DNA of 64,000 bases from Typha latifolia (Eukaryota > Streptophyta > Magnoliopsida > Poales > Typhaceae), in assembly GCA_019914945.1 (NCBI GenBank), contig CM034101.1:2987188-3051187 (forward strand), written 5' to 3'. The notes under the pieces are model-generated. The model saw only the letters and a program-made list of their open reading frames with translations, was not told where the DNA came from and did not search any database. Positions 35,795-49,330 of the stretch are shown piece after piece; the stretch's first letter is position 1, and each line of letters begins with the position of its first letter. Made by a program: the position numbers and the translations under genes.

Positions 35795-38700
35795 GTGAAA
35801 AGTTGAAGTTATTGGGAACTCGAAGTGCCAATTAGTTGGAAACTCTTTATTCTGTTAGTATTTATTAAAGGTTATAACAGCATGCGCAGAATCAGAAAAG
35901 TAATTGCGGTATTACTTGTGATAGTTCATGTTGCAATTATGTTGTCATTGTCGGGACTACGGATAATTAACCAATTAGCATCTTCTTATATGACCTTGAG
36001 GTTTTATTCTTCTAAGTTAGGTAATTAGTGTCTTATATTAGGGTCTTGAAGTCCTAGGTGGTTTCACATTTACTTTTTGTGTAAATCGACATTAATTATT
36101 GCATAACTCTGGCCATTTCTTTGGCTCAAGAATTAAGGTGTATCAGGTTGTATTTAGAGCACAAAGAACTGAACAAGTGCATCATAAATGTTGAACTTCT
36201 GTAGGACTTTCCATCAGCAACCAGTTCTAATGCAGATTGTCTTTTTTAAGTTCTAAACCTTCTCCTAACAATGTGGGTTCAGGCTAGAGGCCTTGAGATT
36301 AAGTCAAATTTGAGAAGCTACGAAGTGGAATCACAATTTTATTAAGAACTATTGTCTACATTGATGTCTAGCCCAAGGAAAATGGTGCCAAAATCCTAGC
36401 CAAGGCAAAGTCAAGTAGTCTGGAGCTTGTTATGAAATCTACGAGGTCAGTGGATGGAGAAGCTAATCTACCATAGTGTGTTGCAATTTGTCTTATTCAA
36501 CCAAGGTGCTACTTTCCCTATTTAAATATAGGAATACTGGAATAGCCTAGATGGAGAAAGACGGGTAGCTTTTGTAGCTAGTTTCTTCATCTCATGGTGC
36601 AAATAAATGAAAGAGACTAGTAAGATGATTCCATGTTGTTCAAATGCATGCTTGCATGTTTATAGTGACAGTTTGGTATTATGAGATACACATTAGAGGG
36701 CTTCTTTCCTCAACCTACAGTCTGGAACCCTTCTTTTCTCCATGGAGGCTAGTATACTGGTGTGTTGGTTAGTGTGATTGTATTAGTATCAGATAGAAGT
36801 TTGAGGTAGTTGATCGTAGTGTAGATGGTGAATAAATGAATGGAAGAGCTATAATAGATGAACATTTTACGTTCAACTTTATTGCTCTGACATTGTATGA
36901 GTACATTACTTGCTCATTGAGCTCCCAATTAGGATAGCAACACCTTCAGCTAGAACATTCCGAGTTCTCTTTTTCTTAGAAACATGGTAGGGAGTCATCA
37001 AAGATTTATCTCATAAATGACTGAGTGCAGCAATGCAGAACAGTAAGTGCAGATTTTTGGTTTCCTGTCTCTTTTTTGTTTGGCAAGTCAGCTATTATGT
37101 TAACTATTTTAAAACTATTTGAATTGTTATTTACTTATTTTAAGATTTTTTTTGTTTTGGTAGTACTTGATAGTTGACAATACAAGCCCCTTGGCATCTT
37201 TTCTGTATTGATAGCTTGCTAAGAGTTCTTAATTGGGCATGATATCTTACTCTATTTAAATTTCACTTATATTAGAGAATTTTTATAAAAGCATAGAAAT
37301 ATTTCAGATATCAATTTTAAACTATGTGCTGTCAGATTTGATGGAAATAGGTCAAGTATAATTCGTGAATGTCCTTGAATTACAATTAATTTTGTTTTGA
37401 AATAATTAGTTCTATAGATCCTGAAAAGGAAGACAAGTTGTCATTTTTAAACTATGGAAAGTAATTTCATTTCTTTGGATGACATTTGCTACAAGCTCAT
37501 ACTCTATCTATTAGAACAGACTGTGGTTCAGATGTTCACATACCTGAGATCCATTTTCTGCATTGACAGGTGCAACTCCAGAAGCTTTGAAGAATTTTGT
37601 TGCTCTGTGATGTTTCCTCCAGTTATTTAGCTTCTCATGTGGGATTATTGGACTTAGTGTTTAACTTTGACATGCCATCAGTGGGTAATCCTTGTATTTC
37701 TTTTTCTTAGTAGATTTGTTTTCATCTCATGTACCTAAAGCACCAAGACATTGCAGATACTTAAAAGTGTTTTGTTATGGATCAGTACTTCTTACATTGC
37801 ATCAATACAATATGACCTCTACCTTGTATGCATAGAATTTGCTTTGTAAAATGGCGGTCTCCTCCCGATTCACTGTAGAGAGATTTTAGGTGGAAAATTT
37901 GTTTGAGGTAATAAGCCTTTGGAGAACCATGTCCAATATATCGCCATTTTATCTAGTGGGAGTCTGTTGTGCATCATGTAACTCTAATAGCATTTTTACT
38001 TCCCAATATCTCGGTACAAATCAGATGACATGCTGGTCTCTGGGAGTCTCCAGGAAAAGTTTACAGTCGTTCATCAGTTCCTCATCAGTGATGAATTCAG
38101 TCCTGGGCGTCCAATATGCAGGTTTGTTGAGGGGTTAAGACTAACTGAATCTTGCATAGCTTTGAGTATTCTTAAAGTCATGTTTGATTTGATTTTATCG
38201 CCAACCTTCTGCTCCATTTTCTCATAGGAGAATTGGCTGGGGTGGTCCGATGTAGGAAAACTTCTGCTAGCATGCAATCTTGACCTTGCTAAGCTCTGTC
38301 CCGAATTGTAGGTACTGTGTTACTTACATAATTTTTAGTGTTGCTATTTAAAAAAATCAATAGCAAAGTATTTGCAACTCATAATTCAGTAGAATTCTAA
38401 AAGACAGCTAATTGAAATTACTCTGCATATAATCCAAGTGTTATCCATCCTCGTGCTCAGCAAATTTCTAGCGAAACTAGCTAAAATCTAGGCTCCTTTG
38501 GTTCTTGAGATTTTCTATGATTAAACTTTACTTACATCTCTCTTAAATACAAATACATCTATAATTTACTCACATTTTATTATTTGATTATAAAACATGG
38601 ATAAAACTATAAAAATTACTTGGAATAAATTTATGCGAGAATTTCTATTTAATTACTAGACTGTAAAATAAGTATGATCAATAAGATCATTTTTAGATAA

Positions 38701-39153
38701 AAAGACTAAATTCCTCATAATAGATAGTAGTAAGACCAAAATGTTCATAAGAAAAAAAAAATCCACAATAATAGACCTAAAAAAATGAAATCCATAAAAA
38801 GGACCAAGAAAGACAAAAAACCAAAAAAATAAAATTAATAAAAAAGTTCAAGATCTAACTTGTTAGACGAATTTCCTGTTGAAGTAGATCAATCCATTGT
38901 TATTAAAACGTTGGTGGAGAAAGTTAGAGGCGTTAGGTTTAAAGAAAATATTATGGTCATTTTTTTCTAATAGAACTACTAACTTATTTTATATATATCC
39001 AGCCTGACCTACGAATATTTCATGCTTGGGTAGTTAGTTGGCAATTTTCCCCTTCATAGTCAATTTTCCCCATCAGCCCGGAGTTAATTTTTTTTTAACT
39101 CGCGTTATTTCTCTATAAGCGTTTCCTCTCCTTACTCCTTCCGCTATTCTTTC

Positions 39154-39187
39154 TTCTCTCTCTCTCTCGCTCTCGCTCGCTCGCTCG
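39154..39187 (+). repeat. CT/GCTC-rich run in the SEC22 leader
   Basis: (TC)n passes into (GCTC)n repeats, typical of pyrimidine-rich plant 5' UTRs. It supports transcription to the right, towards SEC22. Confidence 0.7.
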
Positions 39188-40435
39188 AAATCTCCGTTGT
39201 AGAACGGCCTCAGTTTGGGTCCGAAAATATCAGCTATCAATTCTCAATCAAGATCCGCGAGCCGCCACGGAGTAATCTGACCGTAATAATCGATCCGAGT
39301 ATAATTTCTTCTTCCCCCGTCGATCCATTACTAATTTCCTTTTCGATCGCTGTAATATTGTCTCTGGTTCTATGCCCTCGTAGATCTAGCATGAGCTCGT
39401 CCATTTCGTGATTGATCCTCCGATTGTCTTTCCGATTCATCTGTATTTAGTTTTTTCTTCGTTAGTTTGGACGGTGGATCGATCTAGGTTTCAGATCATG
39501 GTGTAATCACTGGTCTGAGAAGAAGAAGGAATAGCCACCAAAAAGTTTCACTTGCTTGGGATCGTTATAGAATAATCTTACTTGGCAAAGTCAAGTAGGA
39601 ATGCCAAAAATATTTGGGCGTACCTCTATCACTCTAGAAATTTCGGGAGTTCGGAATCAAATGAGATTTAAATTAAAATTATTGGAAGCAGTGTTATTGT
39701 TTGATGGGATTCAGATATACGAATTAGAAAATTAAAGTAATCCTGCCATGTCAAAAGCACCACCTTAGGTTCTAAAGGTGTTGCCCTATATGTTCGTGGC
39801 AAAAGGCAGCCCAGATTAATTGTGGAATTCTGTAACTACTATTGATGGAGTAGTATAGTTTCCTAGGAAATATTCATAGAAATATAGAGAAAGTCACAAG
39901 TGATGGAGAACTATTGTTCCATGTGTTTACTGACAGGAGTTCAGGTTGTTGCGGCATAAGTTAATCATGTGATCAGCAGTCCAGAGCAAATAGATGTTTA
40001 GTTGTGCATTTCTTGTATGCCTGTTTATTTTTATGAATTTCCCATCATCTGATTGACCAGTTATTTTAAAAAAGACTCTAGCTTTGTGCATACTTGATCT
40101 TTCATTTGCTTGTACTTCCCTTTTGCATGTGTCTCATACTATCTGGAAAATGTCCTTACCTCTAAATGACTAACCAATTGCATTTTGTCTTTCAATTTCA
40201 TAGTAGGTTTCCAGATACAAAATTTGCGCCGATCATTTGATTACTCTAATTTTGCCACTTTATGGGTAGATATAAGAAATTAAGAATTGTTGCCGGCCAA
40301 GTCAAGTTGCTTGTTGATTAAGTTTGAATTGTCAAATCTTAGATCAATTTACTTGCCTTCTTATTTTCTTTCGGTAGGTGGGTTTGGAGTATTGCCTCAT
40401 CAAGTTTGTCTGTTGGTCCAAGTTTTGTGGGTAAA

Positions 40436-43400
40436 ATGGTTAAGCTGACGATGATAGCACGTGTTACTGATGGCCTACCATTGGCAGAAGGATTGGATGA
40501 TGGCCGTGATCATCAAGACTCTGATTTCTACAAGCAGCAAGCAAAGCTTTTGTTCAAGAATCTGTCGAAAGGACATAATGAGGCGTCACGAATGTCAATT
40601 GAAACTGGTCCTTACTATTTTCAGTATCCTTTTATTTGTGCTTATTATTGTATCTCCTGTCTTTAAGTACTTCTACAGATGGATAAATCTTTCTTTATAA
40701 GAAAGTTGATGAATCCTTGAAGTCTTATTTCTAAACACCGACTAATTGAATGTGGTAATGAACAAAATGAAGGATTCTTCCAATGGGCTATGTTTCGTCT
40801 AATCCAATTATGCCTACTTGTGGCCATAACTGGAAACGTAATGCAACATCTCTTCTTTTATATGTAGGGTTGAGTTCCATGATTCCATCTTGTAGTACGA
40901 GTGCAGTTTTGTAATGAACACTGGGAGTTAAAATTGAAAGGATTATTTTGCACAAAATCTTCTAGCAAAATGACCACATATAGGGAAAGAGAAACCATGC
41001 AAAAAATTTACTCCTAGTTTTGACTGTTCACAACATTAGGTGCAGCAAGTAGCAACACCAAGATCCTCTAGTTGCATCTGTGGAATAATTTTCAACTTCC
41101 TCCAATTTTGTTCACTGTACTATTGTGGTTCATTCAATTTTTCTCTTTTATTTTTAACTTTTTTGAGCTCACCTCAGTGTTGATGAATTTTTATTGGGCA
41201 CTGTTGTTGACCATATTGCACTAGCCGCATCAAGAAAGCTTTTCTTTGTGATTGCAGGAAATTTGTTTGAGTTGTTTGATAGAAGAGCTTGCTATGCAGC
41301 TTTCTGGGTTTAGTTATTAATGCTTATTATGTATTTACTTGACTAAGTTGTGGCTCACCTTTGTGATATTTAGCATCTTTCTCTCAAAGGCAATTTACAG
41401 TGCAACTTTTTCTTAACTCAAGTATATAGCTATATCATTGAGGGGCGTGTTTGTTATCTCACTATGTGTGATCGTTCTTATCCAAAAAAACTTGCTTTTC
41501 AATACCTGGAAGACCTCAAAAATGAATTTGAGAGAGTCAATGGGAGTCAAATTGAAACAGCTGCGAGGCCATATGCTTTTATTAAATTTGGTATGTTTAT
41601 TGTACCTTCTTTCTCTCTCTGGTCTTTATGTTTCCACATATTTTTCACAACGTCAGTAATTTTCTGGTTTATTCTTTCTTGCTATGTCAAGATACATTCA
41701 TACAGAAGACCAAGAAGCTGTATTTGGATACCCGGACCCAAAGGAACCTTGCAAAGTTAAATGACGAACTTTATGAAGTGCACCAAATTATGACTCGTAA
41801 TGTCCAAGAAGTTCTTGGTGTTGGTGAAAAATTAGATCGTAAGTTCAAAATTCATCTCTGGATATTCCCCTACTTTTTTTGTCAATGACATTGCTTTGTC
41901 TGCCAATGCTATTTAAGAAATGTGCTAACCTCGAGGAAAACAGTAAATTGTTAATGTGATCAACTTATTGTTGCAATGTAAATGAAGAATCCATTATGGA
42001 AATGATCTTTAAAATTTGAATCTATTGAATATTTCTCTTTGATAACTTTGTTTACATGCCATGGACCCATTTTAACTGTAATATATGTATTAGTACCTGT
42101 AAACCATATGTTGGATAGATATTTAATTCACAAAGTAGGAAATGAAGTTATTGTACAAATCCATGTTCTTTATGTTTCAATGTAGACAGTTTCCTTATTA
42201 TGCTATAATTTGGAGAATGAAGTAAAATGTTTTATGCAAATAACCCAGGTTTTCAAAAAGGTTAAGAAGTTGGAGAACCAAGGAAGATCTTGTGGTGGAC
42301 AATCTAGCAAAAGTTAAAAAAATAATTAGTAGTAGATATTAACTTTTTGCATGTTTAAATAAGAAACTTAAATTAGTTGATTTAAGAGTAAAAGGATTTC
42401 ATGCTACCATGAAGAAAATCACTCAGAGTTATACTAGAATAAGTGCATAAGGTAGTGTTCATATTATGGTTGGCTACTGTAAGCACCTACGTTTGTGATG
42501 TAGTGCATCAGGTAAATGCTACAATGTCCTTTTTATATACATTTTCTTTGCAGCAAGGAAAGAAGTACGCCAATTAGACTATTTTGTTTTGCTGCAACCA
42601 GTACTGTAGAACTTGCTTTCTATGGAATTACTAATCTAGATATTTTACTATCATGTCTGAGCAGAGGTCAGTGAAATGTCAAGTAGGTTGACGTCCGAAT
42701 CCCGCATCTATGCTGATAAGGCAAAGGATCTAAATCGGCAGGTAAGGTTATTTTGATAGGGCACAAAGTTTAAATATCAGTGCTCAATTGCACTTATGCA
42801 GACATACAAACACAAATCTATCTGTTTAGTGCAAGTGTTTATTCATTTTCGTTCTTCCACCTCTGTATCCCAGTTGTTTTGCAATAAATAGTTTCAGTGA
42901 TGCATCACATTTCCTTTTCTGTGGAAAGATAATAAGATCTGTCCTGCACCTCATATATTACAAAAGAAAAATCGAAATTGTTTTGCATTCTTTTACTGTT
43001 ATGTTGAAACAGTAGAAAAGTAAATAATGCAAAAGTGGAAGCTAACATTTATTTGTTCATGGAAATTTCTCACTACCTTGCATGCCATAGAGCTGAAATT
43101 GGTTCTCTTCTATATGTAGATGTGTATCTGCATGTCAGAATAGGACATTAAAATTTATACTGCATTTCTCTGTAACAGTTTATATCTGAACAGCAAAAAG
43201 AAATCTGGTCAATTCCTGTTTGCTTCATACAATATATTAGCTATATGTGCTGTTTTAAACTTTTACTAACCTGTCTGGAATGCTGCATGAAGTTCTATGT
43301 CATAAGTTTTCCAATCTTATCTCTGTCATTAAGATTTTGCTGCTGGTTTTACAGGCTTTTATTCGGAAATGGGCTCCTGTTGCAATTGTGCTCGGAATTG

Positions 43401-43438
43401 TTATGCTGCTGTTTTGGGTCAGAACGAAGATATGGTGA
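40436..43438 (+). CDS. SEC22: SEC22 vesicle-trafficking SNARE
   Basis: Longin-type SNARE for ER-Golgi vesicle fusion. Exons 40436-40623, 41430-41590, 41692-41838, 42665-42741 and 43355-43438 (GT-AG, phases close) give 218 aa, the length of Arabidopsis SEC22. The longin domain is about 1-125 (MVKLTMIARVTDGLPLAEG, YIIEGRVCYLTMCDRSYP, LAFQYLEDLKNEFERVN). The SNARE helix is about 131-192 (RNLAKLNDELYEVHQIM, SSRLTSESRIYADKAKDL), followed by a C-terminal membrane anchor WAPVAIVLGIVMLLFWV. The position that is arginine in most R-SNAREs is valine here (V160, in VLGVGEKL). The ATG at 40436 matches the family start; an in-frame upstream ATG at 40406 would add ten residues. Exon 1 is fixed by the phase: the donor GTATCC at 40624 joins an acceptor at 41429 to give HYIIEG. 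Confidence 0.96.
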
Positions 43439-44464
43439 TTCTTACATGTCTTTCTAGACTCACTCAGCACATCTCAGAGTATTCTTGATAATCTCGATCT
43501 CCACTTCAGCTGTTTGGATGCTTTGAGACAGCTTTCCCCGGCATCTGACCTTTCAAGAAACACACCTGGTTGCCTTCTTTTCCGATGAGAGCTTGTTACT
43601 GTAGAATTTCTTACAATTCAGACTTACCAATATGAGCTTCACGGTATTCATTTCTCGGCAACTGCTGCTATGTTACCCTCTAAGATATTTCATGTGTAAT
43701 TTTGCTGACTGATGTAAAAGGTAACCAAGTAGACCGAAGAATATGCTTATTCATACGTCACCAGTGTAGTTGAGTTACATTAGTAGCTCTCATGTTAATG
43801 TGTGTTTCTTACACGACTTCAGGTTGTTCATGTTTGCATTACCTAAAATGACTCGAATTTATAATTACGATCCCTATGAAGTAGAAATTACTTGAATCGG
43901 AGTCTTTAATGAACGTATTAACCCATTGCAAAAATTGGGAGTTGCATGGACATGCCATAGTCGTCTAGCGGATGAGCCAATTATAGAACATGGGAGTTTT
44001 ATTCTCGGAACACGTTTTCTAATGGTTAATAAAAAAAATTTTAAAAAATAGGCACTTATATGCAACAAGGAGCAGAGAGCATGAGATGCAAAGGCAGTTG
44101 AATAAATCAAAGGACGTGGTGATGCATGGGCTAATGAAACCCTGAAGACAAGATTCCCATCCAAATAATGCATAATAAGATAATGAAAGAATTTTGTTTG
44201 AATCAAACACCTTAATAGATATCAATAATGCGGGTCAAGAAGGGTACATTTTCTTGCAAATAGAATCTAACACCTTTCGCCTGTAAGGCCACCCTTTTCT
44301 TTGAACAGTGCAATGACATCCTATAGGCCACAGAGGTGGTTTTCTACATCCGAGCTAAATAACCAGGAAGAAGAAAAGGTAAAAGGTACAACTTAAGCAA
44401 CATGCCCTCTCACTGGAAGGCTTGTTATGCTAATGATGTCACATCAACATTTGCGCAATATATA
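43439..44464. other. Convergent 3' region of SEC22 and membrin
   Basis: About 1 kb that both genes transcribe towards. It holds the two 3' UTRs. Nothing else is recognisable. Confidence 0.6.
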
Positions 44465-46486
44465 TCAATGCGTCCACCTCCAAAATCCATAGAACACCAC
44501 AACTGTAGTAACCATACCGGCATAAGCAATCCACTTGTCAACACGATGCCGTCTTTCGATAAGCTTTAGAACAGAATTAGATAGACCCACTGTGTTAAGG
44601 ATGTCCAGTGCTTTTCTTTGGGCTCTCTGAAACCAAAGAGAGATCAGTCATCAGAAAAGAATTTAGCAGATCAAAAAACATTCAATGATTATGACATTCC
44701 TGAGACCAAATATGCAAGTAATTGCACATAACGATATATCATTTGTATCTGAGCAAGTCAAGATGACAAGATATATTGTAATGTTTTGCCAATGTGATAT
44801 TTTACTAAGAGACCTAGGGTACCTTTAGGCGGTCCCTCTGAACAGAATAGCTGGAAAGAATAGCCACTCCGGTGGAATAAGCTTCTTCAAGCATCATGGA
44901 AGAATTGCGAGCTGATTGCATTGCTTGCGCTTCATCATCAAATATTCTCAGGATGTGTGAGGACTCTCCATTCTGCAACATATACTTTCCATTAAGGATT
45001 CAAAGTAATGATTTAATCATGGAGCCCTAAGATCCTAAGACCATTTTACATACAAAAACCATGAAGAAATTGATGGATTATTTAGTAATGTTTCCCAAGT
45101 CTGAAGTAGAAATAAGAGGGATTTTAAGTAAGAATTAAGAAGGATTTCTTACTGCTCTTTCCAGTAATTCTGCCCTCTCTTTAGCTTCCAGCATTCTCTT
45201 TTGTTGGCGTAACAAAATCTTGTCCAGGCTTTCTTTCAATGAGTCAACTTCTTCCGCTACTAGTTCTACTTTTCTATAATGACATAAAAACATGTTAGGA
45301 ACTATGGAATATTGCACCTAGGTAGATCATTGTTCCCTAAACGCCTCTAGTTGTTATGTAAAAGATAAGAATAGAACAACTTGAATTTGCCTATTCTTGG
45401 TATGCTACATAATTCTTCCATATTGTGAGACAAATTAAACTTTAAGTAATAGGAATGATTGGATTTTACTGCTATAGCCATAGCATTGCGACACATATAA
45501 AGATGGCAAGAGAAATTTTTCAGCAGGCTAATGTAAAATGAATAGCAAGCAAGAAGGGCACAATCTACAGTTACTGAGTTCGACAACATATGAGATCACA
45601 AACATGAGGAAAGCCAGAACTTTGAAAATAAGTGTTGACAGAAATCTATAATAACTTCTACTCTTAAATAACATAGGCCTTCTTTATGGTTAACGTCAGT
45701 CTACTAAAGACCATCCAAACATATTACATAAGAAATAAAAATAATAATAATAACAGAGTTCAGAAATGTACTGCTGATTTCCATATAGTTCAAATAAGCT
45801 AGAATCCTTGATAAAGTAGAAGGTTGCTTGAACTTTCAACTACTAGATTAAAGCAAGGACCCAACATCTAGTAGGTATTTGAAGCATTGGCAAAGGATAG
45901 TTTCAACTTTCAATAGGTCCAACACCTTTAACTTCAGCATTGCATCCCAGTGCTAGAAACCCAGCTCAAATTATGATTTAAGTATTTAACTCTATGCTTG
46001 TCGATTAGAGGACCAAACATTTACTCCAAAAATGCCTGGTCTAGCCTCCAACACTGAACGGCACTAACAAAAATCTACTCAACATTATTTTGATCGAACT
46101 AGATTACATTTGGCTTGAATGTTCAGCATGTCATACAAATATGTCTTGATTAGATTAAGCTAGGACTTAATATGCCTTTGAAGTAGAAGTAGGTTCAAAA
46201 TACATATAGACATCTATCCATTATGTTGTTGGAGCTTCCTCATATATTATCCTAAGAGGCTACTAACTAGTGATGTGATAATTACTCCTAGTCTGCCTGC
46301 AGATTTCGTGCACGCTGTATTCTCAAATAACAGATAGGCTTCAAACAATAACAAGTACAAGGCTGTTGAATTCTCTTAACCAACGTCAAACTACCATCAT
46401 ATCTAGCAAGTAAACAAGATACTTTAATAGTTTAATGATTCATCAGTTTTGCAGCAAAATAATCGAGACAAGAAATGTAGTTTCCT

Positions 46487-46525
<39 letters not shown>

Positions 46526-47164
46526 TGAGATAATGGATGAATCATATAGAACTCCTATGATGCCTTGAAAAGCACAACTTCGTTACACGACCCTTCCATC
46601 CCTCCTACAAGGAGACCCACTTACTCCAGGAACCAGGAATGGGATATGTGCAATATGATTTAATGTTTAACAATTAACAGTGAAAGAAATAGGAATCCTT
46701 CTAGCTTCGTAACAGCACCATATTTACGATACGACACAAAAATAGAACTCTTAAATCCCTTGATTGCTCCCCCAAATTGACAAAAATTCAACTACTGCTT
46801 CCTCTAATAACCTATAATTCCACCAAATCAAACCTAATAACTAGTGCATGGCAAAAGGAATTCAACAATGAAACCGAAAGATGAACAATTACCTCTTCCA
46901 GAGATCTCGCTGACCGCGAGCCCCGATTGAGCGCCAGAGCCGATCCATCTCGACGCAAAGGGACTGGATCTGGGAGATATCTCTCTTGATGGCGAAGGCG
47001 AGCTCCGACGAATTCATCCCGGTCCCAACAGAGGACGCAGACGACGACGATGACGAGGATTCGAGGCGCTCTAGCCTCTCCAACCCATCTCTCGCCCGAA
47101 GGAGAAGACGACGAGAACTCTGGTAGATCTCCGAGAGAGTTCCACCACCACCTCCTCCTTCCAT
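44465..47164 (-). CDS. MEMB: Membrin, Golgi Qb-SNARE (MEMB11/12 type)
   Basis: Qb-SNARE of early-secretory traffic. Minus-strand exons 46893-47164, 45153-45273, 44823-44972 and 44465-44626 (GT-AG, phases close) give 234 aa. The N-terminal helical region has LRARDGLERLERLESSS, LAFAIKRDISQIQSLC and LWRSIGARGQRDLW. QKRMLEAKERAELLERANGE follows. The SNARE helix spans FDDEAQAMQSARNSS through GVAILSSYSVQRDRLK to AQRKALDILNTVGLSNSVL and LIERRHRVDKW, ending in a tail anchor (IAYAGMVTTVVVFYGFWRWTH). The ATG at 47164 sits in an ACCATGG context and is the start. Upstream in-frame codons are TTG, not ATG. Intron 1 is 1.6 kb and contains an (AT)n tract at 46489-46522. The Ser run after LERLES is longer than I recall for Arabidopsis. 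Confidence 0.95.
46489..46522. repeat. (AT)n microsatellite in membrin intron 1
   Basis: 17 AT units. Simple repeat. Confidence 0.95.
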
Positions 47165-47369
47165 GGTAGGGATTGAGATCAAGAGATCTAGAGATCGACA
47201 ATTATAAATCTATAAATTGTGCGATGGAGGAAGAACTCGGAGGAAGGAATAGAGCGCGTGTCGCGTGATGCTTGGAGACGAAGGATCTCGGTAGGGGTAT
47301 GGGTGGTAAAAAAACACACTTTAACCCGCTGTTGGTTTGCATAATTTTATAAAATTGTTATATACTTTC

Positions 47370-47480
47370 TGATTTGACGCTAAATCTCGAAACTTAACTA
47401 ATTATTTTTTATTTTTAATTTTAAAAAAAATAAGTTTAATTAAATTTAAAAAATATTTAGTTACTGAATCAAATAAAGGC
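47370..47480. repeat. Dispersed AT-rich repeat (family A, copy 2, inverted)
   Basis: Reads AACTTAACTAATTATTTTTT then TTTAGTTACTGAATCA and AAAGGCCCCTAAAC. This resembles the reverse complement of the 29420-29640 copy (TTTAGTTATTGAATCAGTTTAG). Confidence 0.45.
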
Positions 47481-47999
47481 CCCTAAACCCACCATGAACT
47501 CAAACAAAAACGGGCTTTACCGTGTTATTATTTTTTTAAGCTGATCTAAGTTCAAATAATTAAGATATAATACATATAGTATTTTTTTAATTATTTAAAA
47601 TTGTATCAGTATTATTTAGATATGCTGAAAAATCTATTCTATATTTTATAATTTTGTCCCTATAAAAAATTTTAATCGACCTGTAATGTGATCAAATATA
47701 ATATTAAAAAAATAACGATCATATTTTAGTCAAAATCATATAGAATTAAGTACTTCAATTGAAAGTATATTAATATTTTATTAAATTGTGTCAAACTGAT
47801 AAAATACAATTAACCCAAGAATAGAAAAAACATTTCTTTTCATTTCCATACTAATGTATAGATATAAGAAAGAAGTATAAACAAATTATCTCATTTCTCT
47901 ATATAAGAGCCTATTTAAAAAAGAATAAGAATAACGAAAAAGAGAAGAATAATTTTTTTTAAAGGAAAAAAAAAAGATAATTTGAGCTACTTAACCACC

Positions 48000-49330
48000 A
48001 CAATTATAAAAGGAGCCGACAAAATTTGTACAGGATCAATGGGGGAAAGCCTCATCTCATGTACATCTAAAACTCATGTTCATAATAGTGTTTGCGAACT
48101 AATTGGTAGCTTTATTAGCCTCCCAATAAGTATGAGAAAATAACGCAATGTGATACTGTATAGATTAAAAGCTAATAGTCCTCCATAAACTGAGGCCACC
48201 GACTAGGGTGGCTTATGTACTATCTTTACGGGACTTAATCAGGAGCAACGAAACTGAGGAAATAAAGAGGTTAGTGAGTCTATAATGTGAATAGTGAGGA
48301 GCGCTTCTCGCAAAGCAACCGCTTCAGTCATTAGAACCGAAGTGGATCTACCAAAACTGATGCCAGCACTAGTTGACGAACGGAAGAGGAAACCAACACC
48401 ATCAGGCTAAAAAGGACCAGTAAATGAGTCGTCTATGTTGAATTTATTGAAGGCTGGCAGTGGCAGCTCCCACTTGATGAAAAAGGTTAACAACAAGAAG
48501 AGTAGGTAACACGCTATAACGGGCTTCAAAATATTCATTCGTAAGGAAGAACTAGAGCGATCCCAAACAACCACAGTAGCTTCCCGACCTGACTTGAAGA
48601 CAATAGCACTATGGAGGTCTTCCAAATATTCCAAAGCACCATAACAATGATGGAATGGAGCATCGGGAAGATCTCCCCCCCACAAAGAGTCATTGTCCAC
48701 TTGCTTATTCAGTAGTAGAGCCACTAAGATTTCTAAATACTCAACATATTTGACTAAATATTATGAACAAAACTGCAACAAAAGAATAGATGAGTACATA
48801 TTTCCTCAAAGACACCACACAATTGGCAAGTGTGATCGGAGTGCATGCCAAAATAGTTTAGCGCCTCTCTAGTGGGAAGATGGCTTCAACAAAGCTTCCA
48901 CAAGAAGAGCTTAATCTTAGGCACGTAGGATTTTTTAGCCTTCCAATCGGTAGGGACCTCCAGATCAATAGTTATAAGGTAGTGATAGGCACTCCGAGTA
49001 GGGGGGACGCTCGGCTAGATCCAGTAATTTAAGCCCCTTACTAAGGGCTGCCCGCCTTCCCAAAGTTGGTCACCCAATGGATCTTGCTAGCGAGGCCCAC
49101 GTTGATGAAAGCAGGCTAAACAGAAATCGAACGAGAAGAAACTTAGAGATCATTTCAAAAGTGCAGCAGATCTACTATTACGAATGAGTTTAAACAGCCC
49201 CTCACGAGCAGCAAGAGAAACCTCCAAAATAAATCGTATTATTAGTGGCAATATCCCTTCTTTTGGAGACCATATATTAGCCAGCCCTTGTTTGACCCAA
49301 GCTTCCTAAGAGTTGTTCAGGACAGCAAGC
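48000..49330 (-). mobile_element. Degenerate LINE (non-LTR retrotransposon) 3' part
   Basis: On the minus strand, near 48900 down to 48790, a zf-RVT-like stretch reads KIKLFLWKLC, then a stop, then SHLPTREALNYFG and HTCQLCGVFEE. The RNase H-like domain follows towards 48250 (FNKFNIDDSFTGPF, GVGFLFRSSTSAGISFG, TEAVALREALL). Both are typical of the C-terminal end of plant L1-type ORF2. Several stops and frameshifts break it, so it is a fossil. The boundaries are estimates. No poly-A tail or target-site duplication was identified. Confidence 0.65.

Larger units (their letters stand above)
34928..40435. other. SmB-SEC22 interval with 3' UTR, repeats and SEC22 leader
   Basis: No protein gene is supported over 5.5 kb. 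It contains the SmB 3' region, a 45-bp tandem repeat (35685-35794) and AT-rich MITE-like sequence (about 38480-38700). The presumed SEC22 promoter (a TTTTATATATAT stretch near 38988) and 5' leader starting near 39100, with a CT/GCTC-rich run, follow. A leader intron probably ends at the acceptor TTTCGGTAG near 40378. Part may be an SmB 3' UTR intron. Confidence 0.5.

Noticed and set aside
47165..47201. Upstream starts extending membrin or a second frame
   Set aside because: The initiating codons are TTG, not ATG; the ACCATGG at 47164 is the convincing start.
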